Counted from the first letter of the stretch, positions 33,138-44,770 are shown. The stretch is DNA of 64,000 nt from Bathymodiolus brooksi (GCA_963680875.1 OY804579.1:25343804-25407803), one strand, 5' to 3'. Numbers and translations are program-made. The notes: a model not told the origin generated them from the sequence alone.

Positions 33138-33835
33138 AAGGAGGCTTCAGCAAAATACAACAAAACCAGAGTATCCATAGGTGATCAATTTACATACAAC
33201 ATGCTTACCTCATAATCCATCCTCAGTCATTTATAGCAGTTATCACACTCTGCTCGGCAAACTTCGGAACTGCAGCCGATTCATAATTAATCATATGTTA
33301 ATGGCGATTCCACCAACAGACGTTGATAAACATTCGAATTCTTTTCACTAATTGCGACATTATAACATATTTTTTAAACCTGGCTTTTTGTTCAGAACAT
33401 TTTATTAGTATAAAACATTGAATATTGGTAACTTTTTTCATAAACAAAAATTCAATTCTGACAGCCTGTATGCCTTTAAAGGCATTTGACAAATTGTATG
33501 TAAATGCAAAGATATCTCACAAGTAACTTAAGTACTCCGAAAGGGTTAGCAGTTCCTGTTCTTACTTGAAATTTGATTAGATTAACGGGCAAGTCAATTA
33601 AGGAGGGAAACGTGGAAAAATCTATGGCAATTGACAGAAATTTCGGATTTAAAAAAAACCCCAATATTTACATCCGAACAAATTTACTTTATATTAGCAA
33701 TGGACAACATTACATACTAACCTTCAAATAGTTTAATAGAATCAAGCTTTTGAATCACATTAATTAAAATTTACAGAAAAATCAGAGTTAGGGGTAAATG
33801 TACATCATGATTTTGGTATAACGAAAACTATACTA
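33138..33835. other. Non-coding spacer
   Basis: AT-rich; no exon, repeat structure or tRNA recognised. Confidence 0.4.
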
Positions 33836-35122
33836 GAAGCTCAGTGAGCTGAGCCTGTGTCGCTCACCTTTCATTATGTTTTGAGCAAACTTTATACAGA
33901 ACTTCCATAGGTGCTTCCTACCAAATTTTGGTTCATTTGGCTACTCGGTTTCAGAAGAGAAGATTTTTTAAAGAAATCAATCAATCAGAAATAAGAATTG
34001 CCTGTGGTGGCCATATTTGATAACGGATCGGGACGAAATAAGCAATCTTGATAGAGGACCTGCCATAGAAGCTTCCTACCAAGTTTTGGTTCATTTGGCC
34101 AAGCGGTTTCAGATAAGATTTATTTAGAAATCAACCAATCAGAAACAATAATTGGCTGTGGCGGACATATTTATTAACGGATCGGGACTAAATGAGCATA
34201 ATTTATAGAGGACCTTCCATAAATGCTGTCTACCAAGTTTCGATTCATTTGACCAAGTGGTTTCAGAGGAGAAGATTTTTAGAAAACGACCAATCAGAAA
34301 CAATAATTTCCTGTGGTGGCCATGTTTGTTAACGGATCGGGACTAAATGAGCAAGGTTTATAAAGGACCTTCCATAGATGCTTCCTATCAAGGTTTGGTT
34401 AATTTGGCAACTCGGTTTCAGAGGAGAAAATTTTGAGAAATCGAAAAATCAGAAACAAGAATTGCCTGTGGTGGCAATGTTTGTTTACGAATCGGGACGA
34501 AATGAGCATTCTTTATACAGGATCTTTCATAGATGCTTCCTACCAAGTGTCGGTTCATTTTGCACCTCGGTGTTTCAGGGGAGAAGATTTTTAGAAATCA
34601 ACCAATCAGAAACATGAATTGCCTGTGGTGGCCATGCTTGCTAACAGATCGGGACGAAATATGCAATCTTTAGATGCTCCCTACCAAGTTTCGGTTCATT
34701 TGATGAAGCAGGTTTCAGAGGAGAAGAATTTTAAGAGATCAACCAATCAGAAACAATAATTGCCTGTGGCGACCATGTTTGTTTAACGGATCGGGACGAA
34801 ATAAGCAATCTCTTTAGAGGACCTTCCATAGATGCTTCCTTCCAAGTTTTGATTCATTTGGCCAAGCGGTTTCAGAGGAGATGATTTTTAAAAATCGGCC
34901 AATCAGAAACAAGAATTGCCTTAGGCAGCCATGTTTGTTAACGGATCAGGACGAAATGAACAATCTTTATAGAGGATCTTAAATAGATGCTTCCTACCAA
35001 GTTTTAGTTCATTTGGCTAAGAGGTTTCAGAGCAGAAGATTAAAATATGAAAAGTTAACGGACGACAGACGACGGACGCCAAGTGATGGAAAAAGCTCAC
35101 ATTGTCTTTGGCAAGGTGAGCT
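33836..35122 (+). mobile_element. Tandem-unit element: eight ~153-bp units with 'agctcac/gtgagct' end
   Basis: It opens with agctcagtgagctgagcctgtgtcgctcacc. Eight units share ccatagatgcttcctaccaagtt, ggttcatttggcc-ag, gtttcagaggagaagatttt, caatcagaaac, gaattgcctgtggtggccat and aacggatcgggac; anchors are near 33903, 34062, 34214, 34368, 34523, 34666, 34820 and 34975. The last unit runs into gttaacggacgacagacgacggacgcc and a stem-loop, agctcac ... gtgagct (35095-35122). This is a widespread mollusc repeat plan, pearl/Helentron-like in structure. It appears to abut or interrupt the possible exon to its right. Confidence 0.7.
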
Positions 35123-35376
35123 GAAAACGTCATTAATAGAGTGTCCGATATTATACAGTAGACAGTACAAATATACATCAGTTACATTCTCCATAATTAA
35201 GCCCGGTATGATATCTACTGAAGCACCTTTCAATACAGAGTCCAACTTTACAATTAGGACATCATCACTGTATTCATGTTTTCCTGAACCGTTCGTGAGA
35301 ACTTGAACACGCAACAGAAATGTCTCTCCATGATTCTTGTTAACTGTCTGTGCTCCTGTCTCTCCACTCTGACTTG
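35123..35376 (-). CDS. Possible internal exon of an unrecognised gene, truncated by the adjacent repeat
   Basis: On the minus strand an acceptor (aaatcag at 35383-35377) is followed by an uninterrupted ~84-codon frame. Its composition is protein-like: GETGAQTVNKNHGETFLLRV, then a VLTNGSGKHEYSDDVLIV stretch, LKGASVDIIPG, and ENVTDVYLYCLLYNIGHS. Alternating hydrophobic/polar residues and N-glycosylation-like NGS and NVT suggest an extracellular beta-rich fold. No donor is seen before the sequence enters the repeat at 35122. I do not recognise the family. It could be a chance frame. Confidence 0.3.
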
Positions 35377-35501
35377 CTGATTTCTATGCAATTGAGAATG
35401 CAAGAAATATAATATTTCTGGGACCTTATTCACAAAGCACCCGTTAAATACTGTAACGAACAATAATTTATTATTTTTAAAAATATATATATACAAGTAT
35501 T

Positions 35502-35600
35502 ATATATACCATGGATCTTACGAATTAACTTATTTAAACCAACGAATCCGAAGGATGAGTTGTTTTAAATAAGTTCATGAGTAAGATCCATGGTATATAT
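35502..35600. repeat. Near-complete hairpin, arms ~47 bp, 3-nt loop
   Basis: tatataccatggatcttacg ... taaaccaacgaatcc, then gaa, then ggatgagttgtttaaat... back to cgtaagatccatggtatata, with a few mismatches. A snap-back structure with almost no loop. Confidence 0.7.
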
Positions 35601-35647
35601 AGTTTGTAACAGAAATCAATATTGGGTGCTTTCTTCGAGGTCCGCAA

Positions 35648-35689
35648 AATCATGGAATAACATCAAGATCTTGATGTTATTCCATGATT
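35648..35689. repeat. 42-bp perfect palindrome
   Basis: The sequence aatcatggaataacatcaag at 35648-35667 is followed, from the centre at 35668/35669, by its exact reverse complement to 35689. There is no loop. It lies 48 bp from the previous hairpin and 317 bp from the next. Confidence 0.85.
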
Positions 35690-36005
35690 GTCATGTTAGA
35701 CCATGGTTTGTAAAAGTTCACTATTTTCAAGTTGATTACTGCATAAAAACATCAAAGGAAAAATGCGTATTTATGTTACAAAAATGTATATTCCATCGTT
35801 ATAGTATTGCACCGCTTGAAATATTTTGTCAAAACGCCCATTGACAATGTAATTCTATAAAAGGACAATGTAATTATTCATACAACAATTTATTTCGAGT
35901 TCATTCATCTGAGACTAATAGAATCTAACACCGGTGACAGGTCAAGATCGAGAAATCTCAGGCTCCCAAGGGTAAGATTTCAATCGTTCTCTGACAAGGC
36001 CTGCC

Positions 36006-36173
36006 CGACACTTTTTGATGAAATTGCCAGATAATTTTCAGATGCCCGAGCATTCAAGGCCGTGCCGGTTTCATATTAAATATATTAATATGAAACCGGC
36101 ACGACCATGAATGCTCGCGTATCTGAAAATTATCTGGCATTTTCACGCTCATCCAGTGCATCAAAAAGTGTCG
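36006..36173. repeat. Hairpin with ~72-bp arms, one arm with a 17-bp insertion
   Basis: 36006-36077 (cgacactttttgatg, gccagataattttcagat, gccggtttcatatta) pairs with 36083-36173; the right arm has extra bases around 36142-36158 (cacgctcatccagtgc). Upstream phrases (caccggtgacagg, gggtaagatttcaatcgt at 35929-35985) tie it to the hairpin family at 41.3-43.5 kb. Confidence 0.65.
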
Positions 36174-36611
36174 AGATTTTTTGGGCCGAGATATATTGGG
36201 GACGACTTATTGTTAGGGTCGAATCTAGTCTCATTCAATCGAGCTGTCGTTCCTTTATTGGAGTTATCGTTCCTTACGAAATCTCAAAAGTTAACTTCCG
36301 CGTAGAAACAAAAATTCTTGTCAGTATGTCAGAAGAGATTAAATAGATTAAAAAATAGATGACTTTTATTACACACGGGTTCCGGGTTTCAGTGGTATCG
36401 GACGTACGAGAGAGGGTACGAGACTTCATGATCACCTTTGCGCTTTATGTTAAGAAGATCGTCATTAATTGAGTGTGTTAGTGTGCTACACTGAAACCGG
36501 TGTTTACAAAGCATCGAATTTTTTTTCTTCGATAGTATGTTCAGCCATGTTTGTTAAAAAAATCCTAAGTACACATTTTATACCATAAAGAGCTCGCTTA
36601 AGCTCGCATAT
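36174..36611. other. Non-coding spacer between hairpin repeats
   Basis: The plus frames at 36107-36346 overlap the hairpin arm and are read-through of repeat sequence. Nothing else recognised. Confidence 0.4.
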
Positions 36612-36793
36612 AAATGTTACTACAACAGAAATAAATACCTGTAAAACAATATTTGAACTTGGTCAAAGGGAGGTAATTTCTTTCTTTACGTTAGTTACTA
36701 ACAAGGGAGAGCACTTTATTATTTACTCAAAGTAAACAAACATTGACTTAAAGAGAGCCTGAAAAAAGAATCAAACACCGTGAAAGGTGCACG
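36612..36793. repeat. Direct repeat, copy 1 (copy 2 at 43116-43304)
   Basis: Shares aaatgttactacaacag, tggtcaaagggaggt, tttacgttagttac, aacaagggagagcact, taaacaaa-attgac and aaaggtgca with 43116-43304, with ~20% differences. Both copies flank the hairpin/LINE complex in the same orientation. Confidence 0.65.
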
Positions 36794-36856
36794 TTAAGTA
36801 GCAGAATATAATACATAAATGAATTTAAAAATACTTATGTAGTAGAATCGTGGTTA

Positions 36857-36983
36857 ATTGTTTATTTTAAAAAGGAAAAGCATGGAGAATTGGGGGGCAG
36901 TTGACATAAACTGTACAGCTTGCAATTGCCGGTAAAACGCACGTGATTTTGTAAGAAAATCTCACATAGCTAAAAATAGGAAC
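36857..36983 (-). repeat. Hairpin-family repeat, part A, split by the Tx1-like LINE
   Basis: Reverse complement of 42320-42490: aaaggaaaagcatggagaattgggg, gcagttgacataaactgt, acgcacgt and ctcacatagctaaaaatagg. The element continues after the LINE at 41256 (tggtctgtctcaaaagtgagaaa). In this copy the homopolymer is 6 G; in the others it is 25 C and 17 C. Confidence 0.7.
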
Positions 36984-37199
36984 ATGTACATGTAAACTAT
37001 TAAAACCCTTTAACGGTATAAAACATGTCAAAATTACGGGTTATAAAACATTGATGAAAATATATGTAGATAAACTATGTAAATATTCGAAAAAGTATTG
37101 TCATGTATTGTTGAACATTCGATGTATTTTTTTAATGATGGTGTTAAATTATAGTTATGTATACTATTTATATTACGATTGATGTGACTCATAAACAAT

Positions 37200-40100
37200 A
37201 TGATTTCTAAAAATATGATAAATTTGTGTAGTTTGAATGTTAATGGTATTCACGGGAGAGAGAAACGAAATAGGGTAGTTGAGTGGATAAAAACACAAAA
37301 GTGTTCAATAGCTTTTTTACAGGAAACTCATTTAGATGAAAATATTGAAAATGAAATAAAAAACAAAACAAATTTCGCTATTTATTGTAGTAACGGTACA
37401 TCCGCAAGTAGGGGGGTAGGTATAGTTATCAATAAATCATTGAATTACGAAATTATGGATAAGTTTACGGGCGAAGATGGTAGAATGATACTTATAAACA
37501 TACAAATTGAAAACACCATGTTTTCAATGGTAAGTATATATGCACCTAACTGCAGAACATTGAGAAATGTGTTTTTTTAAAATGTAAGTAGATTCTTAAA
37601 GGAACATGGGACTGGAATACCAATAGTTGGGGGTGATTTTAACGAAACTCTTATGCCAATTGATAGGAAAAGTAAATGTAAAAATGGTACATTTATACAA
37701 CCAGTAGCAAGTTTAAAAACGTTTATAAAAACAAATAATTTAACAGATATTTGGAGAAAATTTAATCAGGATAAACAACAATTTACTTGGCGACGGAAGG
37801 ATAAAACACAGGCCAGTCGTATAGATATGATATTTATTGGGACAGATTTTTGTTCTCTTGTAGAAACATGTAAAATTAAACCTGTAACCATACAATCTAC
37901 TGATCACCAAAGTGTATATATAAATTTTATACCAGGGGTTTCAGAAAAGGGTAGGGATTATTGGAAAATCAATAATTCAATACTACAGGAAGTAGAGTAC
38001 CAACTATTGATTAATAATCTGATTGATAAATATATTTACGATAAGGTAAACAATAACGTAGATTTTCGGCTTTTATGGGACGTTCTAAAAATAGAAATTA
38101 GAGAAGCAACTATTATATATTGTAAAAGTAAATCAAAATTTAATCGAGAAGCTAAAAGATCTTTAGAAAAAGAACTACAAGATTTATCATCACATCGGGA
38201 CTCTTTAGATATCACAGACGAAAGTTTAGATAAACGAATTAATGATATTGAGAAAGAACTAGAACAAATTTATACCAAAAGGCAAAAGGGGCGCAAATTA
38301 GGTCGAGAAAAAAATGGGTAGAATTGGGTGAAAAAAATAATTCATACTTTTTGGGTTTAGAAAAGCAAAGACAGGCTAAAAAATCTATAAGTAAGTTACT
38401 AGATGAAAACAATAAAGTTATTAAAGAACAAGGGGAAATACTTAATACAATTAAGGACTACTATGAAAAACTTTATACGTCGAAAAAAACAGATGAAATT
38501 TCATCAAAAGAATATATTTTTGATACAAAATTAGATAAAATTTTAAACGACAAAGAAAAATTAGATTGTGATGGGGAGGTAACTGATACCGAATGTTCTG
38601 AGGCTATAGGAAACATGAAATTGAATAAATCTCCAGGGTTAGATGGGTTAAACGTATAATTTTACAGAGCATTTTGGGGGAAATTAAAAATTGTTCTTAC
38701 GGATATCTATAATAAGAGTTACAATGAAGCTTTAATGTCTTATTCACAACGGTCAAGTATTTTATCGTTACTATTTAAAAAGGGGTATCCTTTATGTCTT
38801 GATAACTATCGTCCGATTTCTCTTTTGAATGTAGATCTTAAACTGATTTCACATGTTTTAGCACAACGTTTGAAAAAAGTTTTACCAAATATAATTAACG
38901 TAGATCAAACAGGGTATGTAAAAAATAGATTTATTGGTTTTAATCTTAGACAAATACAGGATATCATAGACTATGCAGATACATATAAAATAGAAGGGGC
39001 TATAATTTTCGTTGACTTTACAAAGGCTTTTGATTCTTTGGAATGGAATTTCATGCTAAATACTCTTAAGCATTTTGGATTCAATGAATCTTTCATTAAC
39101 TGGGTAAAAACTTTATATACAGATATACAAACGTGTGTAATGAACAATGGGTGGGTCTCAGAAATGTTTAAGAATACAAGAGGAATTCGTCAAGGGTTTC
39201 CTTTATCAGCTTTGTTGTTTGTCTTGTCAGTGGAAATCATGGCTTCAAGACTTAGAAACAATAAAGATATTAAGGGATTTCAAATAAAAATAGACGAAAA
39301 AACTCATAGCATTAAGATATCGCAACTCGCTGATGACACAACTTTATTTTGTACGTCTAATGAAGAAATATATATAGCATTTAATGAATTAGAAACTTTC
39401 GGGTCTTTTTCTGGATTATTAATGAACAAAATAAAACTGGGGGAATTTGGGTAGGAAAACTTAAGCACAGTAAAGATAAAATAGAGGGCATTAAATGGTA
39501 TGAAAAACCTATTAAAACATTGGGTGTATATTTTGGTAACAATAAAGAAGACTGTTTAAATTTAAACTGGGAAAATAAGATAGATAAAATGAATACTTTA
39601 TTCTTTTCTTGGGGAAAACGAAATTTAACTATTCTTGGGAAAATTATGATTATTAAAGCGTTAGTCATACCTATATTTACTTTTGTTGCTAGTGCATGTG
39701 TCGTGCCAGACAAATATAGAAAAGAAATTGAAAGTAAATGTTTCAAATTTATATGGGATGGTAAACCAGACAAAGTTAAAAGAAACACTATGATAGGTAA
39801 TTTTGAAATGGGGGGTTTAAATATGATAGACATAGGAAGTTACTTTGCATCACTGAGAGCATCATGGGTAAGTAGATTTGTTAGTGGAGAAATGGACAAT
39901 TGGAAATTGATACCATATAAATACTTTAGACAATTTGGTAAGAATTGGTTGATATTTTCAATGAATATCGAATGCAAAAAAATTTAAGATTATTTAAGAT
40001 ATATTCCTGATTTTTATAAAGAAATATTGCAAACCTGGATAAAAATGGGTGGGGGTCAAACAAAAACGCTAACACATTTTGCAGAGATTAGAAAACAGCT

Positions 40101-40976
40101 TATATGGGGAAATAAATTTATAATGTTTAAAAATAAAAGTTTAATGTTTGATAATTGGATAAATAGTGATTTAATTTATATTAATGATATTTTAAATGAA
40201 AACGGGGAAATAAGTCAGAATTTAATTTTAGATAAATTAAAATACAAGAATAATTGGATATCTGAATTTATCTGCCTAACAAAAGCGATACCTAATGAAT
40301 GGTATCATACATTACAGGTTCAAAACTCTATTAAAAGTGTTGTAAATTTTCAAAAAGATAAGTTTATAGTAAACTGTCCAACAAATATTTTTATAACGAA
40401 TATATTAATGTAAACTTTTTGAAACCAATAGGTATAAATACATGGTTAAGGTACTTGTCTATAAATGAAAAACCAAACATGAGTCAGCTTTACTCTTTCA
40501 TTTTTCATTATTTAGAAGTAAATAATCTAAAAATATTCAGATGGAAACTATTGCAATATATAATTCCTACAAAGAAACTATTAATGAAATGGAGAATTGC
40601 TATTAATAGCCAATGTAATTTCTGTGGTCAAGATGAAGACTATCTACATTACTTTATGTATTGTCCGTATCTGAAAGAATTTTGGGTGAAAATACAACAA
40701 ATATTGAAAAAATCTAATATAGAAAATTTTGTCACATTAAAACATATTGTTTTTGGGTATAAGATATTTGATAAAGATTATTTTGATTTCAACTATTTTT
40801 TAACAATTTTAGGATTTTCTATATACAAAGCATATTATGTATCTGAACAAAAGACCAAACAAGTAAACATATATTCTTTATTTGTGAGAGAATATATTAC
40901 GAGAATAAGCCAGGTGCAAAAACTCCAAAATAGTAAACTGTTAGCAAAAATAAGGGAAAATATTGAAATGTAAATA
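37200..40976 (+). pseudogene. LINE ORF2: APE endonuclease, reverse transcriptase and CCHC tail
   Basis: The endonuclease (from 37200) shows LNVNGI, FLQETHLD, GGDFNE (about 37630) and RIDMIFIG ... STDHQSV (about 37815-37915). The RT (about 38590-39430) shows NKSPGLDGLN, NYRPISLLNVD, VDFTKAFDSLEW (catalytic Asp), RQGFPLSALLFVLSVE and LADDTTLF (catalytic DD). The C-terminal zinc finger is CNFCGQDEDYLHYFMYC (about 40610). The sequence is ~1,250 codons, normal for Tx1/L1-type ORF2. It is broken by stops at 37578, 38657 and 39985 and frameshifts near 38310, 39430 and 40385, several at A-runs. In intact relatives it nicks target DNA and primes reverse transcription. Tx1 versus other L1-group clade is judged by motif style only. 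Confidence 0.85.
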
Positions 40977-41075
40977 TGTATGCATTGTATATATGTATAT
41001 GTATATGTATGCATGCATATGTATGTGTGTATATGCATAGATGTATGTGTGTAGATGTAGGTGCGTATGTATAGG
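40976..41075. repeat. Interrupted (TATG)n microsatellite in the LINE 3' UTR
   Basis: About 100 bp of tatgta, tatatgta and tgtgtg words directly follow the LINE stop codon at 40973. It may be part of the LINE 3' untranslated region. Confidence 0.65.
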
Positions 41076-42708
41076 TATATTTAATTAAAGTCTGATACTC
41101 ATCAGTTATATTATATTATTTGAAAGTATTTTAATTATATAAGAAAATATTAATATGAAATACTTCATAAGTAGCTTGGGCTTTTGAAGTAAGAATGTAA
41201 CAAGCATTTTGAATAAAAATATATTGTTGTTAAAAAAAAAAAAAAAAATAGGAACTGGTCTGTCTCAAAAGTGAGAAAGTAAAATCTATGACACCGGAGG
41301 GTAAGATTTAAATCGTATCGTATCGTACCCGACAAAAGAAACATATTCTAACTCGTGTTGTCCGAAAAAAATATTTCTGAACGAAAAAAACCCATACCCC
41401 CCCCCCCCCCTTCTGCAAGTTAAATGGTCGGACCCTTACCCTGGGCCTGGAGCCGGGGTAAGATAGAAAAATCTTTTTCACCTAAATTAACGGACTACTT
41501 TATCCAAGGGGCGAGAAAGAAAATTCTCACTAATGAGAGAGCACAGTTCCTATTTTTAGCCGTGTGAGATTAATAGGTTCTTACATACGTTCTTGGGAAA
41601 GACCGGGTGATCTTCCACGAATGATAGAAATTTTATGTCTTTTAGCGAGTGGAACGCAGCGAAACGAGCGAGAAGACACAACAATTTCTATCGCGAGTGG
41701 AAGATCACCCGGGCTTTCCCCAAAACGCATGTAAGTAACTATTTCTTCCGTAAACCAACAACTTTCACTATCGCGAATTCCTAGAGACGCCCGCCATTGA
41801 TCAGTAACTAATTTGCATACATTATCAGATCAATATCATTGAGCGTTATGAAATACACATCACATAAAATTGACTTTTGTGACACCGACTAATAAACTAA
41901 GTAGCTTTCTATTGATATTTGAGCTTTTCTCACTAATATTTTATTGAAAGTACAGTATTTTACTTCATGAGACATGACGTGACACATATTTTGACGTCAT
42001 TGAAGAATGACGTCAAAGGTACGGAAAAGGACATCTAGAAATACGACAAAAATGAAAATAAAAGACACAAATATATATTTAAAATCTGTATTTGAAAAAA
42101 AAACAATGGTTAAATCCGTAATATATCTGTTATTCAGCTATCATACAGGGTATATAATGCGGTGACATTCCAGGCTTAAGGTATATATTTAAACGATTTT
42201 TTTTCTTGTTAGAGGCGTTCTGATTGGATGTCACAACGAGTAAAGACGAGTGCACGTGGACTCGTCTTCACCCGAAAACGGCCATTTACGGAAGAAATCC
42301 AATTCTCACTTTTGAGACAGACCAGTCCCTATTTTTAGCGATGTGAAATTTTCTTATCTTGCACTAGTGCAAGACAAAAAAACGTGCGTATTACTGGCAA
42401 ATGCATGCTGTGCACAGTTTATGTCAACTGCCCCCCCCCCCCCCCCCCCCCCCCCAATTCTCCATGCTTTTCCTTTTTAAAATAAACAATTCACTGTATA
42501 TAAGTTTTCAATCTTTTATAAACACGCAAATCCTAACAATCAGCCATACTATTACATAATAACCTTCACGCAATACACAAAAATACGGAATTACTTTTTT
42601 GATTGACATGAAGGGGAAATAACTCTCATTGTTTACATGATCGTCTGCTAAAAGTACATAAACAAACACGAAACTAAAAACAGCTGATAAAAGTGAGAAA
42701 AAAATAAA

Positions 42709-42852
42709 ACACCGGCAAAAAGTGCAAAATAGGAAAATCTCCGACACCCTAGGCCTCGGGTAAGATTTCAATCGTCGAGCCTCGTCGGCAAACGATTGAA
42801 ATCTTACCCTCGGGTGACGGAGATTTCCCTGTCTTGCACTTTTGCCGGTGTT
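42709..42852. repeat. Hairpin with ~64-bp arms around 'gattgaaatcttaccc'
   Basis: aacaccggcaaaaagtgc ... ctcgggtaagatttcaatcgt (42709-42775) pairs with acgattgaaatcttaccctcggg ... cacttttgccggtgtt (42791-42852). The outer caccgg-type termini and the taagattt-aatcgta inner words recur at 35929, 41297, 43382 and 61247. Confidence 0.65.
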
Positions 42853-43115
42853 AGATTCTATATTTCTCACTTTTGAGACAGACCAGTTCCTATTTTTAGC
42901 GATGTGAGATTTTCTTTTCTCACCCCTTGGATAAAGTAGTCGTTAATTTAGGTGAAAAAGATTTTTCTATCTTACCCCGGCTCCAGGGTAAGACAAGCCG
43001 TTTTTCCCGCAATATTGTTTTCCATTGTTGAATTAAATTGTCGATTTATAGTGTCTTGGCAGTATTTTAAAATGTATTTCACAATAAAATACAATGCATT
43101 TGATAAATATATTAT

Positions 43116-43304
43116 AAATGCTACTACAACAGCGATTTAAATATCTGTAAAAAAGTTATTTGACGTTGGTCAAAGGGAGGTCATTTTTTTAATTTACGTT
43201 AGTTACCTAACAAGGGAGAGCACTCTATATTTTCTCAACGTAAACAAATATTGACACGATAGAAAGAGATGAGAAAAAGAGGCAAACATCGTAAAAGGTG
43301 CAAG
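43116..43304. repeat. Direct repeat, copy 2 (copy 1 at 36612-36793)
   Basis: Same order of blocks as copy 1. The two copies bracket about 6.3 kb of hairpin repeats and the LINE. Confidence 0.65.
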
Positions 43305-43620
43305 ATTTTGTTATTGTAGAATTTATCACAAATTTGTTAACTTTATTATTTTGAACCTCTTTAAAGTTGTGAAGTGAAAATCTTCGGGTAAGATTCAAAT
43401 CGTATCAGACTCGGACAAGCCTCGTCCGATACGATTTAAATCTTACCCTCGGGTGTCACAGATTTTACTATCTTGCACCTCTCCCGGTGTTAGACCCTAT
43501 ATATCTTGCACTAGTGCAAGACAATAAAATCACGAGCGTTTTACCGGCAAATGCATGCTGTACAGTTTATGTCATCTGCCCCCCCCCCCCCCCCCTTAAT
43601 GTAATTATAAAACTGCAAGT

Positions 43621-44640
43621 TTAACTTGTAAAATTTTGAAAACAAACGATATTGATATTGATTAATAAAATTTTCGATTTACCATCAGGAAATTATTCAT
43701 AATTGTATTCAATTAAATTTGAAATATAATTTTACTATCTAAAAATGAAACATGAGCATGAGTACTACAAAGATACCCCTTTTCCTTAACCTCATAATTT
43801 AATATTAAATACTAGTCCACATTCCTAATTTAGATTATTCATAAGATTTTTATTTCTAAGATATCAAAATAGAAAAGTCTTGTTTTTCAACTAAAAAATG
43901 AAGAAAATTGAAAAAAAAAAATAACCATAGTGAATGTATGATGAATCTTGTCGTATATATAATTGACACATCCCGTCTCAACAAGTCATTTATATTATAT
44001 TTTGGATTAAACATACATATGAGATTCCTAAGTTAATAAAAAAAAAAAACTCTTGAAGACTTTCAGGAAATTTATTAAAGATACATGTGTAATTTCCACA
44101 GGTGCGTGTTTGAGACTTTAATGGTATGCATATGGAATATGCACTTAGGAAATATCTATGCATATAATATGAGAATTAGAAGTACTCCGAAAAGAATTTT
44201 TCGTATGTCTCAAGATTTTCATCATTGATGAAACTATTTTTTTTGACGGAAGGTGTTTTCGAAGAGGTTCGCACCGCTATACTTTTTTTTCAATCCGTTA
44301 TATTCGTTTACATTTTTGGTATGAGATGGATTGAATAATGCATTTGATTATTGACCAATCGTAGTTGACGATACTTGCAAATATGGTGTTTTCGAAGAGG
44401 TTCGCATTGTGAAAGTTTTCAATCCGTTTGTAACGCAAGGAAAAGGCGTTGTGTACTTGGACAAAATTTGACGGGATATGCATTAAAATGTACCCTATAC
44501 CCGAATATATGCAATAAGACCCCTGAGAACTATACCCAAATCTATGCAGTTAGAAAATTAGTACCTAAATGTGCATATTTGTCACGGACTGAAATAAGAT
44601 TAACTAGAGTGACTATAGTATGTTAGACGTTGCCTTTGTA
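43621..44640. other. Non-coding region with a ~45-bp duplication at 44257 and 44384
   Basis: ggtgttttcgaagaggttcgca followed by caatccgtt occurs at 44257-44300 and 44384-44430, spacing ~127 bp. The rest is AT-rich with no recognised gene. The frame at 44375-44626 is accidental. Confidence 0.45.
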
Positions 44641-44770
44641 TTTTGAAAGACGAAATTAAAACGCGAAATTGTGAAAGCGAAAACGCACAATCGAAAAAGC
44701 TAAAATTCTAAATTGCGACAGCGAAGAGGCGAAATCGAAATCATTTCTCCATTTTGCGTTTCAACCTTTT
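44641..44770. repeat. Low-complexity 'cgaaat / gcgaaa' tract
   Basis: About 130 bp of irregular gcgaaa, cgaaat and acgcga words, akin in style to 20757-20925. No gene. Confidence 0.55.

Larger units (their letters stand above)
36984..41243 (+). mobile_element. Tx1/L1-like LINE insertion with 12-bp target duplication
   Basis: The target duplication aaaaataggaac occurs at 36972-36983 and 41244-41255; the 3' end is a poly-A tract (41232-41243 and on). About 215 bp precede the ORF2-type coding region. No ORF1 is present, so the copy is 5'-truncated or belongs to an ORF1-less layout. The unoccupied target, reading across aaaaatagg-actggtctgtctc, exists in inverted copies at about 42305-42345 and 42862-42905, which fixes the boundaries. 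Coding sequence is broken several times (see next entry). Confidence 0.85.
41256..43620. repeat. Hairpin-rich repeat cluster (three or more copies of one family)
   Basis: Shared phrases recur in both orientations: tctcacttttgagacagaccag (42310, 42866; inverted at 41257), ctatttttagc-tgtgaga, ggtaagat-aaatcgtatc, cttgcactagtgcaag (a perfect 16-bp palindrome, at 42359 and 43503), and caaatgcatgctgt-acagtttatgtca followed by a C-tract (42431-42455, 43579-43595). Large hairpins lie at 41580-41735, 42709-42852 and 43382-43456. The minus frame at 42508-42870 runs through a hairpin arm and is not treated as a gene. No transposase is visible. Confidence 0.6.

Noticed and set aside
34378..34617. 79-residue plus frame
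   Set aside because: Lies wholly within the ~153-bp repeat units.
35013..35306. 97-residue plus frame
   Set aside because: Covers the end of a tandem-unit element and the antisense of the possible exon; no protein-like features.
36107..36346. 79-residue plus frame
   Set aside because: Starts inside a hairpin arm and continues into repeat-like DNA.
42508..42870. 120-residue frame on the minus strand
   Set aside because: Runs through one arm of a hairpin repeat; no domain and no splice context.
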